From positions 62,001 through 126,000 of the forward strand of contig JBLSDH010000001.1 of assembly GCA_052315415.1 (NCBI GenBank): a stretch of 64,000 bases of DNA, written 5' to 3'. The notes beneath the pieces were generated by a model that worked only from the letters and a program-made list of their open reading frames with translations, was not told the DNA's origin and made no database searches. Every line of letters begins with the position of its first letter. The first letter of the stretch is position 1. A program made the position numbers and the translations under genes. Positions 52,428 to 61,285 of this stretch are shown here, in pieces. Origin of the DNA: Cuniculiplasma sp052315415. GTDB lineage: Archaea > Thermoplasmatota > Thermoplasmata > Thermoplasmatales > Thermoplasmataceae.

Positions 52428-52438
52428 ATTTATTTATT
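52428..52438 (-). promoter_or_regulatory. TATA-like box of the HPP-family gene
   Basis: AATAAATAAAT on the minus strand centred 26 nt before a GTG start; leaderless geometry with a GTG. Confidence 0.5.
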
Positions 52439-52453
52439 CCGTTAAAATCATAT

Positions 52454-52462
52454 TATATAAAG
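52454..52462 (+). promoter_or_regulatory. TATA-like box of hel308
   Basis: TATATAAAG centred 26 nt before the ATG at 52483. Decides this start over the open frame from 52417. Confidence 0.55.
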
Positions 52463-52482
52463 AGAGGATATGGAATAAGCAA

Positions 52483-54537
52483 ATGGAAAGTGGAAACAGA
52501 TTAATGAACCTGCTGAAGGACAGGTATTTAAATTCTAGAGAAGTGAGGCTATATGAGCACCAAGAGATATCAATAGATGCCCTGGAGGATGGGAAAAATA
52601 TTCTGGTATCAGTTCCCACAGCGTCAGGTAAATCTCTCATAGCATATTATGGAATTCTTAAAACACTGGAAAGGGGATACAGGGCAGTTTACTGTTGCCC
52701 ACTTAAATCTCTTTCCCGTGAAAAATATGAAGAACTATTGAAATTATGTGGAGATCGTTACAAAGTTTCAATAAGTACAGGGGATCTTTCTGTCAGGGAT
52801 GAACATCTTAGGAATTCTCAGGTCATTGTAATGACAAATGAAAAGGCAGATTCCATTATTCACAATGACCCAGATTTTTTTATAAATGTTGGCATAGTTG
52901 TGTTTGATGAAATTCATAGCCTTGGCGATCCTCTAAGAGGCCCCATCATTGAAATGCTTGTTTCTGCAATCAGGACAGTAAACCCTGAAATTCAGATAGT
53001 TGGACTTTCAGCCACCATAAAGAACCATAAGGAAATAGGAGAATGGCTCAATGCTTTTGTGGTAAAAACAGATTTCAGACCAGTTCCACTGGAAAAATTC
53101 ACTATACATAAGGGATGGATTTTGGATGAAAATGAGGAAAGGGTTCAAAAGGCAGGGTCTGACATTTATGAGGTTGTTAAAAAAACGGTTCAGGATGGTG
53201 GTCAGGTACTGCTCTTTCTCAATACAAGGAAGAGGGCAGAGAAATTTGCACTGGAGCTCATTGTTTCAATGAGAGAAATAATAGGTAGCAAGTTTCAAAA
53301 TTTTTCAATAGATCAGACTGACAGATATCATGAAATACTCAATGAAATTCTACCCTACAGGGTTTCTTTTCATCATGCAGGTCTCTCATCCACTGTGAAA
53401 AACATGATAGAGGATGAATTTAAAAGTGGAAATATTAAGGTTCTAACAGCAACCCCCACTCTGGCAGCCGGAGTTAATCTGCCTGCACGTGCAGTTGTAA
53501 TAAGGGATCTGACAAGGTTTTCTCAGGGATATACAACGTACTTATCAAATATGGAGATTGAACAGATGCTTGGAAGGGCTGGGCGGCCTAAATATGATGA
53601 AAAAGGTTACGCATACATATACTGTCCAACAGAGTCTTCACTTGAGCGGGTGAGAGAATTCTATAAAAATGGAGTTGAGCCAATAGATTCAAACTTTGGA
53701 AATGAGAGGAAAGTTAGGTTCAATACACTGGCACTAATAGCCAATGGCCTTTGCACTGATCCGGATTCTCTAAGAAGATTTTTTTCTTCCTCCCTGTATG
53801 CAAAACAGAAGGGTACAGATATAATAATTGATATTATGGAAAAATCCATTGAAAATCTTAGGAATGAGGGATTTGTTGAAGAGAAAAATGGCAGATTAAT
53901 GCCAACAGAACTGGGAAGATTGACAGCCTCACTTTACATAGATCCGGAGACTGCAAACATAATAATAGAAGAGTTTGAGAATAATTACAATCTTGAAGAC
54001 TTCCTGTACTGTGTATGCAAAACCCCAGATGTTGATCGATTATATTTTAACAATAAAGATTATGAGATAATTGATGATTTCATAAGCAAACTCCGTGAGG
54101 AACCGGAAACAGAGGAGGAATATATGAGCGCAAAGACAGCTGCCCTTATATACGACTGGATCAATGAAGTCCCCATTGGTGAAATATGTGAGAAATACAA
54201 TGTTGGCCCTGGTGACATAGAAGGTAAAAAATCAACTGTGGAATGGGTTGTTGGAAGTGCATCAAGGCTATCAACCAGGTATAAAAGGGAGCTCTATGAA
54301 ACTTTAAGCAGGTTAACAATAAGGGTTTCAGAAGGCGTAAAGGACGAGGTTATCTCACTTCTCACTGTGGAGGGAATTGGAAGGGTGAGGGCAAGAAGAC
54401 TATATGAGAGCGGATATACAGACCTTAAAAAGCTTTCAGAGGCAACAATTGATGAAATATCATCAATATATGGATTTTCAAGAACGCTTGCTGGAAAAGT
54501 CATAGAAGATGCAAAAAAGAAGGTGAAGATCCTTTGA
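52483..54537 (+). CDS. hel308: Hel308-type superfamily 2 DNA helicase
   Basis: 684-residue 3'-5' DNA helicase acting at stalled replication forks. Motif I is PTASGKSLIAYY, motif II DEIHSLGD, motif III GLSATI, motif IV region LLFLNTRKRAEKFA, motif VI EQMLGRAGRPKYD. A winged helix and ratchet domain follow, and the C-terminal VEGIGRVRARRLYESGYTDLKKLSEA is the helix-hairpin-helix of Hel308. First gene of a six-gene plus-strand run in which each gene overlaps the next. Confidence 0.94.
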   Translation: MESGNRLMNLLKDRYLNSREVRLYEHQEISIDALEDGKNILVSVPTASGKSLIAYYGILKTLERGYRAVYCCPLKSLSREKYEELLKLCGDRYKVSISTGDLSVRDEHLRNSQVIVMTNEKADSIIHNDPDFFINVGIVVFDEIHSLGDPLRGPIIEMLVSAIRTVNPEIQIVGLSATIKNHKEIGEWLNAFVVKTDFRPVPLEKFTIHKGWILDENEERVQKAGSDIYEVVKKTVQDGGQVLLFLNTRKRAEKFALELIVSMREIIGSKFQNFSIDQTDRYHEILNEILPYRVSFHHAGLSSTVKNMIEDEFKSGNIKVLTATPTLAAGVNLPARAVVIRDLTRFSQGYTTYLSNMEIEQMLGRAGRPKYDEKGYAYIYCPTESSLERVREFYKNGVEPIDSNFGNERKVRFNTLALIANGLCTDPDSLRRFFSSSLYAKQKGTDIIIDIMEKSIENLRNEGFVEEKNGRLMPTELGRLTASLYIDPETANIIIEEFENNYNLEDFLYCVCKTPDVDRLYFNNKDYEIIDDFISKLREEPETEEEYMSAKTAALIYDWINEVPIGEICEKYNVGPGDIEGKKSTVEWVVGSASRLSTRYKRELYETLSRLTIRVSEGVKDEVISLLTVEGIGRVRARRLYESGYTDLKKLSEATIDEISSIYGFSRTLAGKVIEDAKKKVKIL

Positions 54538-55478
54538 ATAAAATTTCATTTGTGAAGGTTAAAAAGTCTGATGCTGAAAATACAATTTTAAATTTGAAGA
54601 AAGATGGAAAAATGGCAAAAGGAATACGCATAATTAAGGACGATGATTATGTGTACATTCCCATTGATGGCAACGTTGAAAATTTTGAAATTGTTGAGAT
54701 GAATGAATATGAGGAAAGGGAACCGCCAATAACAAGAAGAGCCGGAGGATATGACATCATAGGTGAGATTGGCATAATACATTCCAGGAATGGAGGAAGG
54801 ATACCTTCAATACTTGATTTTATTATAAGAAACAACAGACAGGTGAGAACGGTTTACCTTGACAGAGGTATAAGGGGTGATTTTAGAATAAGAGACCTGG
54901 AGTTGTTGAGTGGACCTGATAATCCTGAGACTTTGTACAGGGAGAATGGCATAAGGCTGATGGTAAATGTTAAAAAAGCTTATTTTTCACCTAGGCTTGC
55001 CATGGAGAGGTATATAGTCTCAAATACTGTTAAAGATGGTGAGAGAATATTCGATATGTTTTCAGGAATAGGGCCATTTACGGTAAACATAGGAAAAAAA
55101 TGCGATGTCAGTATTATAGCAAATGATCTTAATCCAGATGCCCATTTCCTGCTGAAACATAACGTCATTATGAATAAAATAGATGAAAAAGTAGAAACTT
55201 TCAATGAGGATTCGTACAATCTAATAAGGAGAGGGGGGAAGTTTGATAGAATAATTCTGAACAATCCAATGACAGGATACAGTAATCTCGATCTTATTGC
55301 CTCACATCTTGAAAGCGGAGGTTTTGTCAATGTTTACTACCTGGCAAGTCTAAGTGAACTCACTGAAAGAATGAACGAGTGGAGAAACAGAAACTTTAAT
55401 CTGGTATCCAAGAGGATTGTTCACGGTTATGCACCCTCTGTTTACATGTTCTCACTATGTTATAGGAATGATAATTGA
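54534..55478 (+). CDS. trm5: tRNA (guanine37-N1)-methyltransferase Trm5
   Basis: Methylates G37 next to the anticodon; 314 residues. The SAM site is RIFDMFSGIGPFTVNIGKKC, followed by ANDLNPDAHFLLKHNVIMNK and the catalytic-type LNNPMTGYS. The N-terminal D1 domain is short, as in archaeal Trm5b. TTG start overlaps the hel308 stop (TTGA), with GGTGA about 10 nt upstream. Confidence 0.9.
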   Translation: MNKISFVKVKKSDAENTILNLKKDGKMAKGIRIIKDDDYVYIPIDGNVENFEIVEMNEYEEREPPITRRAGGYDIIGEIGIIHSRNGGRIPSILDFIIRNNRQVRTVYLDRGIRGDFRIRDLELLSGPDNPETLYRENGIRLMVNVKKAYFSPRLAMERYIVSNTVKDGERIFDMFSGIGPFTVNIGKKCDVSIIANDLNPDAHFLLKHNVIMNKIDEKVETFNEDSYNLIRRGGKFDRIILNNPMTGYSNLDLIASHLESGGFVNVYYLASLSELTERMNEWRNRNFNLVSKRIVHGYAPSVYMFSLCYRNDN

Positions 55479-56254
55479 TGCTTGGAAGAAAAATTGGAGA
55501 GATAACTGGCGAAATTTACGAAAAAACTCTTCTGGAACAGATAAAGGCCAATGGAAATGTTCCATATCATATTGGCATTATAACAGATGGAAACAGAAGA
55601 TTTGCACGGGAAATAGGAAAGGATCCAAATTATGGGCATGAAAGGGGAAAAGAAAAGCTTGAAGAAGTGCTTGAGTGGTGCATGGAAATAGGTACAAGGA
55701 TTGTAACCGTATATGTATTTTCCACTGAAAATTTCAAAAGAAACAAGGACGAGGTTGATTTTCTATTTCATCTTATAAATGATTCACTGAGAAATATTGT
55801 AACAGACCCAAGAGTCATAAAGAATAAGATAAGAGTGAGAGTAATTGGAAATACTGAAAGTTTACCCAAGTATCTTCAGGATACAATAAAATATGTTGAA
55901 GAAAAGACGGGAGGTTACCAAGACTTTAAGCTAAACCTTGCAGTTGGGTATGGTGGTAGGGAAGAGATAATAGATGCCATCAAGAAGATAGCCCAGGATT
56001 ACAGAAATGGGAATATTAAGATTGAAGACATAAATGAGGAGAATTTCAAGAAATACCTTTATGACGGATCTATTCCCGACCCTGATCTTATATTGAGAAC
56101 TTCTGGGGAGGAGAGGATATCCAATTTTCTTTTATGGCAATCTGCATACTCAGAACTTTATTTTTCAGATGTTTATTGGCCGGATTTCAGGAAGATTGAC
56201 TTTCTAAGGGCTGTGAAAACTTATCAGTACAGGCAAAGGAGATTTGGTAAATGA
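55478..56254 (+). CDS. uppS: Cis-prenyltransferase (polyprenyl diphosphate synthase)
   Basis: Makes long-chain Z-prenyl diphosphates that become dolichol-type lipid carriers for glycosylation; 258 residues. The diphosphate-binding IGIITDGNRRFAREIG, TVYVFSTENFKRN, LAVGYGGREEIIDA and LILRTSGEERISNFLLWQSAYSELYF are the UPPS motifs. ATG overlaps the trm5 stop (TGATG). Confidence 0.95.
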   Translation: MLGRKIGEITGEIYEKTLLEQIKANGNVPYHIGIITDGNRRFAREIGKDPNYGHERGKEKLEEVLEWCMEIGTRIVTVYVFSTENFKRNKDEVDFLFHLINDSLRNIVTDPRVIKNKIRVRVIGNTESLPKYLQDTIKYVEEKTGGYQDFKLNLAVGYGGREEIIDAIKKIAQDYRNGNIKIEDINEENFKKYLYDGSIPDPDLILRTSGEERISNFLLWQSAYSELYFSDVYWPDFRKIDFLRAVKTYQYRQRRFGK

Positions 56255-57534
56255 TAAATCTCGCATTTGATGATACAGACAGTAGAACTGCCGGATGTAC
56301 CACACATATCGCATTTGATATGATAAGCAGTAGAATGATTGTACCATCTAATTACCCCTCACTGGTTAGATTGAATCCAAACATACCCTATAAAACAAGA
56401 GGGAACGGAGCCATATGCATTACAATGGATGATGCGGAAGAAAACAAGACAATAGGTTACAGTGGAGGAAAAAAGATTGTTACAGGAAGTTTCAAAACTG
56501 AACCTGAAACACTTTTAAATATGGCTGTTGAAGAAATCGAAAAATTCTACATAAGAGATGATGAAAATACAAACCCTGGAATTGTTGTTTCGGATCATTT
56601 TTTTCATGCATCATTGTACCACAGGGGTCTTGAGGAGACCCTTTCCATAGAACAGGTGGAGAAATATCTCAGTAAAGAGAAGGCATTATACTATAAATTC
56701 AAAAATGGAAGAGGCCTGATTGGAGCTTCCTGTGCCTTATCCTGGGATAAAAAAAGAGTTACCTATGAAATATTGACTTACAGATATCCAAAACCTGAAC
56801 ATATTGATGTTGATTTGAAAAGGCTCATAGGGAGAATTGCGGAATCATATGATTCCACATTCAACAATGTGGATGGCGAGGATGGAAAGGTTGCGCTTTT
56901 CCCTGTTGAAAGAACCCCAGTGATATTTGGAATTAGAGGCACAAATCCAGAGGATTTGCTGCAGATTGTGGATGAAATAAAAATGATTAATGAAAAGGTT
57001 GTAAGAGATGCAGTTATATTTGCATCCAATCAGGGTACTGATGATCACATACAGATGGATCCAGACTGCCTTATTGATGGACAATCCTATTCGTTTGAGG
57101 GAATAGTTACCAGAAAACCCATAAGATGGAGAGGCGGTCATGTTCATTTTTCAATGAAATGGAAAAATGGGGAGGTTGGTATCGTCTGCTTTGAACCATC
57201 GAAGAGTTTCAGGAATTATGTGGAAAGACTTCTTCCAGGAGATCAGGTAAGGGTTTATGGTTCCTATGATAATGGAAATATAAAACTTGAAAAAATAAAT
57301 ATCATAGAGCAGGCCACAGTTTACAAAAGAGAGCCCCCAAAATGCAGGATTTGTGGAAAAAAATGCGAAAACAGAGGCGGTGCTATTTACAGATGCAGTT
57401 CTTGCAGGAGAGAAATGCTACCTGATTATAATTTAGTAAGAAGAGATGATATAAGGGGAAAATTTGAACCGCCGGTATATGCAAGAAGACATCTTTCAAT
57501 GCCGTGGAAACTTGAAGGACGGTTTTCCCAATGA
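56251..57534 (+). CDS. tiaS: tRNA(Ile2) 2-agmatinylcytidine synthetase TiaS
   Basis: Converts C34 of tRNA-Ile2 to agmatidine so that it reads AUA codons; 427 residues, archaea-specific. The N-terminal INLAFDDTDSRTAGCTTHIA is the kinase-like motif, DDHIQMDPDCLIDGQSYSFEGIV precedes the OB-fold domain, and the C-terminal zinc ribbon is CRICGKKCENRGGAIYRCSSC. The start ATG overlaps the uppS stop. AUA reading is notable because coaD in this window appears to start with ATA. Confidence 0.96.
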   Translation: MINLAFDDTDSRTAGCTTHIAFDMISSRMIVPSNYPSLVRLNPNIPYKTRGNGAICITMDDAEENKTIGYSGGKKIVTGSFKTEPETLLNMAVEEIEKFYIRDDENTNPGIVVSDHFFHASLYHRGLEETLSIEQVEKYLSKEKALYYKFKNGRGLIGASCALSWDKKRVTYEILTYRYPKPEHIDVDLKRLIGRIAESYDSTFNNVDGEDGKVALFPVERTPVIFGIRGTNPEDLLQIVDEIKMINEKVVRDAVIFASNQGTDDHIQMDPDCLIDGQSYSFEGIVTRKPIRWRGGHVHFSMKWKNGEVGIVCFEPSKSFRNYVERLLPGDQVRVYGSYDNGNIKLEKINIIEQATVYKREPPKCRICGKKCENRGGAIYRCSSCRREMLPDYNLVRRDDIRGKFEPPVYARRHLSMPWKLEGRFSQ

Positions 57535-57992
57535 TACTCACATCCATAACAGGTGTTCCAGGTACAGGCAAAACCACACTTTCTGAAAGACTTAGACAAA
57601 ATGGATTAAAAATTGAAGATGGAACAAAACTTGCAGAGGATCTTGGATGCAAATCAGGGGAATGTGTTAACATTGACTGTATGCTTGAAAGACTCCATAA
57701 TAAACATATTGAGATTGTGGAGGGGCATTTTTCACATCTTTTAAGGCCATTCTCATCCATAATCCTATACTGCACTGAGGATGAACTTGTGAGAAGGCTT
57801 AATTCAAGAAAATATCCATCTGAAAAAATCAGGGAAAATGTTGATGCAATGATTGGGGGCATTATGGAATATGAATGTAGAGATATAATCCCATCTTCAC
57901 GAATCCTTATTATAGACACAACAAATGGAGTTGACGTAGATTTGGCAATGGATTTCATATCAAGGATGAGGAGGAAGATGAATGGGTCTTGA
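57531..57992 (+). CDS. AK6/Fap7-type adenylate kinase
   Basis: 153-residue P-loop kinase-like protein of the archaeal AK6/Fap7 group. The Walker A is SITGVPGTGKTTLSERL, followed by the group's NIDCMLERLHNKHIEIVEGHFSHLL and RRLNSRKYPSEKIRENVDA. In eukaryotes Fap7 matures the small ribosomal subunit; the archaeal protein has adenylate kinase/ATPase activity. ATG overlaps the tiaS stop, and it overlaps the next gene by 11 bp. Confidence 0.92.
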   Translation: MILTSITGVPGTGKTTLSERLRQNGLKIEDGTKLAEDLGCKSGECVNIDCMLERLHNKHIEIVEGHFSHLLRPFSSIILYCTEDELVRRLNSRKYPSEKIRENVDAMIGGIMEYECRDIIPSSRILIIDTTNGVDVDLAMDFISRMRRKMNGS

Positions 57993-58608
57993 TTCAAAGA
58001 GGAGCCAGTTTAACCCTGTGTTGGAAAAAGTGGGGAGATACTTTCTTGCATTCAGTCCATCAACACTCACGGTGATCTCATTCATAATGGCAGCAGTATC
58101 AGGGGTATTGATTGCAATTTCAGGAAGGTATGTTCCTTCATACTTCCTAATATTTTCCTTTATTTCACTCTTTATATCATCACTGCTGGATGCACTTGAT
58201 GGATATGTGGCAAGAAAGAAGAATGTTGCATCAAAAATGGGTGACATGCTTGATCATACCTTCGACAGATATTCGGATATTTTTCTCATCACAGGATTCT
58301 CATTCTCAATTTTTTCCAATATTTACATAGGAATGCTCAGTTTGGGTGCAGTTTTTATGACAAGTTACATGGGTACCCAGGCTCAGGCACTTGGGCTAAA
58401 AAGAAACTATGGTGGAATCCTGGGAAGGGCTGACAGACTTGTCATAATGATGATTGTGATCCTCATTGAAATAATATATCCTTTCTCATTCCATTATTAT
58501 ATAAGATTGGATCCGTTCAATTTAATGCTCTTGTTTTTCCTCATTGCGGGATATATAACATCTGCCACACGATTCCGTGATTCAATGAGAGGACTCAGGA
58601 ATGAGTAA
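57982..58608 (+). CDS. CDP-alcohol phosphatidyltransferase, archaetidylinositol-phosphate synthase-like
   Basis: Membrane enzyme, 208 residues, transferring a CDP-activated archaeol to an alcohol phosphate such as inositol phosphate. The motif DALDGYVARKKNVASKMGDMLDHTFDRYSD contains all the catalytic aspartates (DxxDGxxAR...GxxxDxxxD). About six membrane helices. Last gene in the overlapping run from hel308; its end overlaps the convergent mutase gene by 14 bp. Confidence 0.9.
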   Translation: MGLDSKRSQFNPVLEKVGRYFLAFSPSTLTVISFIMAAVSGVLIAISGRYVPSYFLIFSFISLFISSLLDALDGYVARKKNVASKMGDMLDHTFDRYSDIFLITGFSFSIFSNIYIGMLSLGAVFMTSYMGTQAQALGLKRNYGGILGRADRLVIMMIVILIEIIYPFSFHYYIRLDPFNLMLLFFLIAGYITSATRFRDSMRGLRNE

Positions 58609-59929
58609 TCTCAGGTAAAACCTTTTTCATCAATTCCTCTGCCCTTTCCATTGAAGTGGAATGGGTGAAAACCCTAACAATTGGTTCCGTTCCTGATGGT
58701 CTGATTAGGATCCAGTCATGACCTTTTCTTGCCTTTATTCCATCTATTTCAAGAAATTCATAGTCTCCAAGCAATTCCTTGACCTTTTCTCTGATTGGTT
58801 CGAAATCCCCTGAGAATTCAACAGCTCTTCTTACCATATTATACTGGGGGAGATCCCTTATGAGTTGGCTCAGTTTTTTACCAGACCTGGAAATTATGCT
58901 TATAATTATGCCAACAGTCATCAGGCCATCTCTGCAGTATTGATGATCCCCGAATATTATACCACCATTCTCCTCCCCTCCAAGCCTGGCTTTTTTTTCA
59001 ATCATGGTTCTTGAGACTATGGGTGCACCTATTCTCGTTCTTATGATCTCAACACCCATTTCTTTTCCTATATCATCTATTGCGTCAGATGAACTGATTG
59101 GTGTCACTACCCTGTCACCGGGCCTTGCAAAATGTTTCACAAATAGTGCAAGGGTCTTATCTCCATCAATGAAATTTCCATTTTCATCTGAAAATATAGC
59201 CCTGTCAGCATCACCGTCATGTGCCACTCCAATATCAAAGGTGCCAGTTTTCATCAGCTGAATGAATTCCCTTAGATTTTCAGGTTTTGGCTCTGATTGT
59301 CTTGATGTGAAAAGGCCGTCCGGGTTGCAATTCAAAGTGGTCATGTTTATTCCCATTCTCCCAAGTGCTTCAGGGGTCGTATAATAAGCAGCTCCGTTAC
59401 CTGCATCTACCAGAACCTTCATCCTGATATTATCTTTTATGTCCTGTTTTATTTTATCCAAAACCCCGTTTATGTATAACTCTGGAGCGGAATTATCCCA
59501 TATCCTTGTACCTATTCTTTCCCAACCTGCAACCTTAAAATTTTTTCTAAAATATATCTCCTCTATTTTCTCTTCCTTATCCCTTGAAAGTTCAGTTCCA
59601 TCCTTGTCTATACATTTTATACCGTTGAATTGTGGAGGATTGTGGGATGCTGTTATTGCAACTCCAGGGATGCCGTGTATTTTACAATAATATTGAATTG
59701 CAGGGGTTGGGATTTCACCTATATATATTACATTGGCACCTGTTGACATTATACCAGAGACAACGCTGTCCAGAATCATGCTTTTTGATCTTCTGTTATC
59801 AGATCCCACTGCAATTTTACCCTGAAAGTAAGTTCCAATGGCCTTTCCAATGGATGAACAGAATTCAGTAGTTAGAAATTCATTTGGAATCCCCCTTATC
59901 CCATTTGTTCCAAAAAGTCTCTCGGTCAT
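58595..59929 (-). CDS. Phosphohexomutase (phosphoglucosamine/phosphomannomutase family)
   Basis: Alpha-D-phosphohexomutase, 444 residues. The phosphoserine loop is AITASHNPPQFNGIK, the metal-binding loop GVAHDGDADRAIFSD, the sugar loop GGEENGGIIF and the C-terminal phosphate-binding loop RPSGTEPIVRVFTHS. The N-terminal LFGTNGIRGIPNEFLT is typical of the GlmM-like archaeal group. It feeds UDP-GlcNAc or GDP-mannose synthesis; the exact sugar is not decidable. Confidence 0.92.
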   Translation of the reverse strand: MTERLFGTNGIRGIPNEFLTTEFCSSIGKAIGTYFQGKIAVGSDNRRSKSMILDSVVSGIMSTGANVIYIGEIPTPAIQYYCKIHGIPGVAITASHNPPQFNGIKCIDKDGTELSRDKEEKIEEIYFRKNFKVAGWERIGTRIWDNSAPELYINGVLDKIKQDIKDNIRMKVLVDAGNGAAYYTTPEALGRMGINMTTLNCNPDGLFTSRQSEPKPENLREFIQLMKTGTFDIGVAHDGDADRAIFSDENGNFIDGDKTLALFVKHFARPGDRVVTPISSSDAIDDIGKEMGVEIIRTRIGAPIVSRTMIEKKARLGGEENGGIIFGDHQYCRDGLMTVGIIISIISRSGKKLSQLIRDLPQYNMVRRAVEFSGDFEPIREKVKELLGDYEFLEIDGIKARKGHDWILIRPSGTEPIVRVFTHSTSMERAEELMKKVLPEITHS

Positions 59930-60007
59930 ACATGACCATTGTTTTTCAATAGATAAAGTTTCAAAATATAATTAATGTGTATTACAATTACCTAAAAGAG
60001 ATAAATC

Positions 60008-61285
60008 ATGGGTAGAAAAATTTACGTGGAAAAATACGGATGTACACTTCAGAAAGCTGAAACAGGTTTATATGTTAACAAAATAATGGAAGACCATGAT
60101 CTGATTACAGATGATCCAGAATCAGCTGACCTTAGAATAATAGGTACCTGTGCTGTAATAAGAAAAACAGAGGAAAAGATGTACAGAAGGATTCAGGAAC
60201 TATCATCATATGGTAAAACCCAGGTAATGGGCTGTCTTCCACCGATTTCAGCAGGGACATTAGAGGACAGCAACATTGAGATACTACCAAAGGAAAAATT
60301 CAGGGATTTTTACAAGGGAGAGCTTGATGGCATACCAATAAGAAATCCGGAAATACTGGATGGAATCCCAATAAATCAGGGATGTACAGGATCGTGCAAT
60401 TACTGTATTTCAAGAGTGGCAAGAGGGAGATTGCTTTCAAGAATGCCTGATAAGATAAAGAATCAGGCTTACATGCAGATAGAAAGAGGCATCAGGGAAA
60501 TAAGGATAAGCTCACTTGATACTGCAGCTTACGGAAAGGACACAGGACTAAGACTTCCTTACCTCATAAGGAAAATATGCGAAATTGAAAGTGATTTTAT
60601 GTTAAGGGTAGGGATGATGGAACCAAAAAATACTGAAGAGATAATGGGTGATCTTATAGAGGCCTATGAAAACAAAAAGGTGTTCAAATTTTTACACATT
60701 CCAGTTCAGAGTGGCGACGACAGGATTCTGGAACTAATGAACAGAGAGTACACAGCAGATGTTTATGAGAAGATTGTGAATGAATTCAGGAGAAAATTTC
60801 CTGAAATTACAATATCCACAGATATAATTGTTGGTTATCCTGGAGAGCAACAGGAAAGCTTTGAAATGACAGCTTCACTTATGGAGAGAACGAGACCTGA
60901 TATTGTGAACATCACAAGATTCTCACCAAGGCAATTCACAAAGGATTTTGGAAAAAATTTCAAAAACAGCAATGCTGCAAAAAAATGGAGTGAGGAATAC
61001 AGCAATCTTCACAAGATTATATTAAATGAAAACCTATCAAGATTTTTGGGCAGAACTTTAAAAGTTATGATAACAGAGACAGGAACAAGAGAGAACACTG
61101 TTGTTGGAAGGGATATAAATTACAGACCTGTTGTAATGAAAGGTAATTTTGAAAAATATACATGGGTAAATTGTGAAATCGTTGAAACCGGTCCAACATA
61201 CCTCATTGGAAGAGCGGAAAGTTCAGGAGTCAACCCTGACGATTTCGTCAAAAACGTATCCCTGTCCATTCCTGAAAAAGATTGA
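60008..61285 (+). CDS. tRNA methylthiotransferase (MtaB/CDKAL1-like)
   Basis: Radical SAM methylthiotransferase, 425 residues, of the archaeal group that makes ms2t6A at tRNA position 37. The N-terminal UPF0004 domain includes EKYGCTLQKAETG with IGTCAVIRKTEEK and MGCLPP; the radical SAM motif is NQGCTGSCNYCISRVARGRL; LHIPVQSGDDRIL and DIIVGYPGEQQESFE follow. The C-terminal 70 residues are the TRAM domain. Its end overlaps the convergent dph2 by 63 bp. Confidence 0.92.
   Translation: MGRKIYVEKYGCTLQKAETGLYVNKIMEDHDLITDDPESADLRIIGTCAVIRKTEEKMYRRIQELSSYGKTQVMGCLPPISAGTLEDSNIEILPKEKFRDFYKGELDGIPIRNPEILDGIPINQGCTGSCNYCISRVARGRLLSRMPDKIKNQAYMQIERGIREIRISSLDTAAYGKDTGLRLPYLIRKICEIESDFMLRVGMMEPKNTEEIMGDLIEAYENKKVFKFLHIPVQSGDDRILELMNREYTADVYEKIVNEFRRKFPEITISTDIIVGYPGEQQESFEMTASLMERTRPDIVNITRFSPRQFTKDFGKNFKNSNAAKKWSEEYSNLHKIILNENLSRFLGRTLKVMITETGTRENTVVGRDINYRPVVMKGNFEKYTWVNCEIVETGPTYLIGRAESSGVNPDDFVKNVSLSIPEKD

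Noticed and set aside
57383..57997. Open frame of 204 codons opposite tiaS/AK6
   Set aside because: Overlaps two certain genes entirely and has no start signals.
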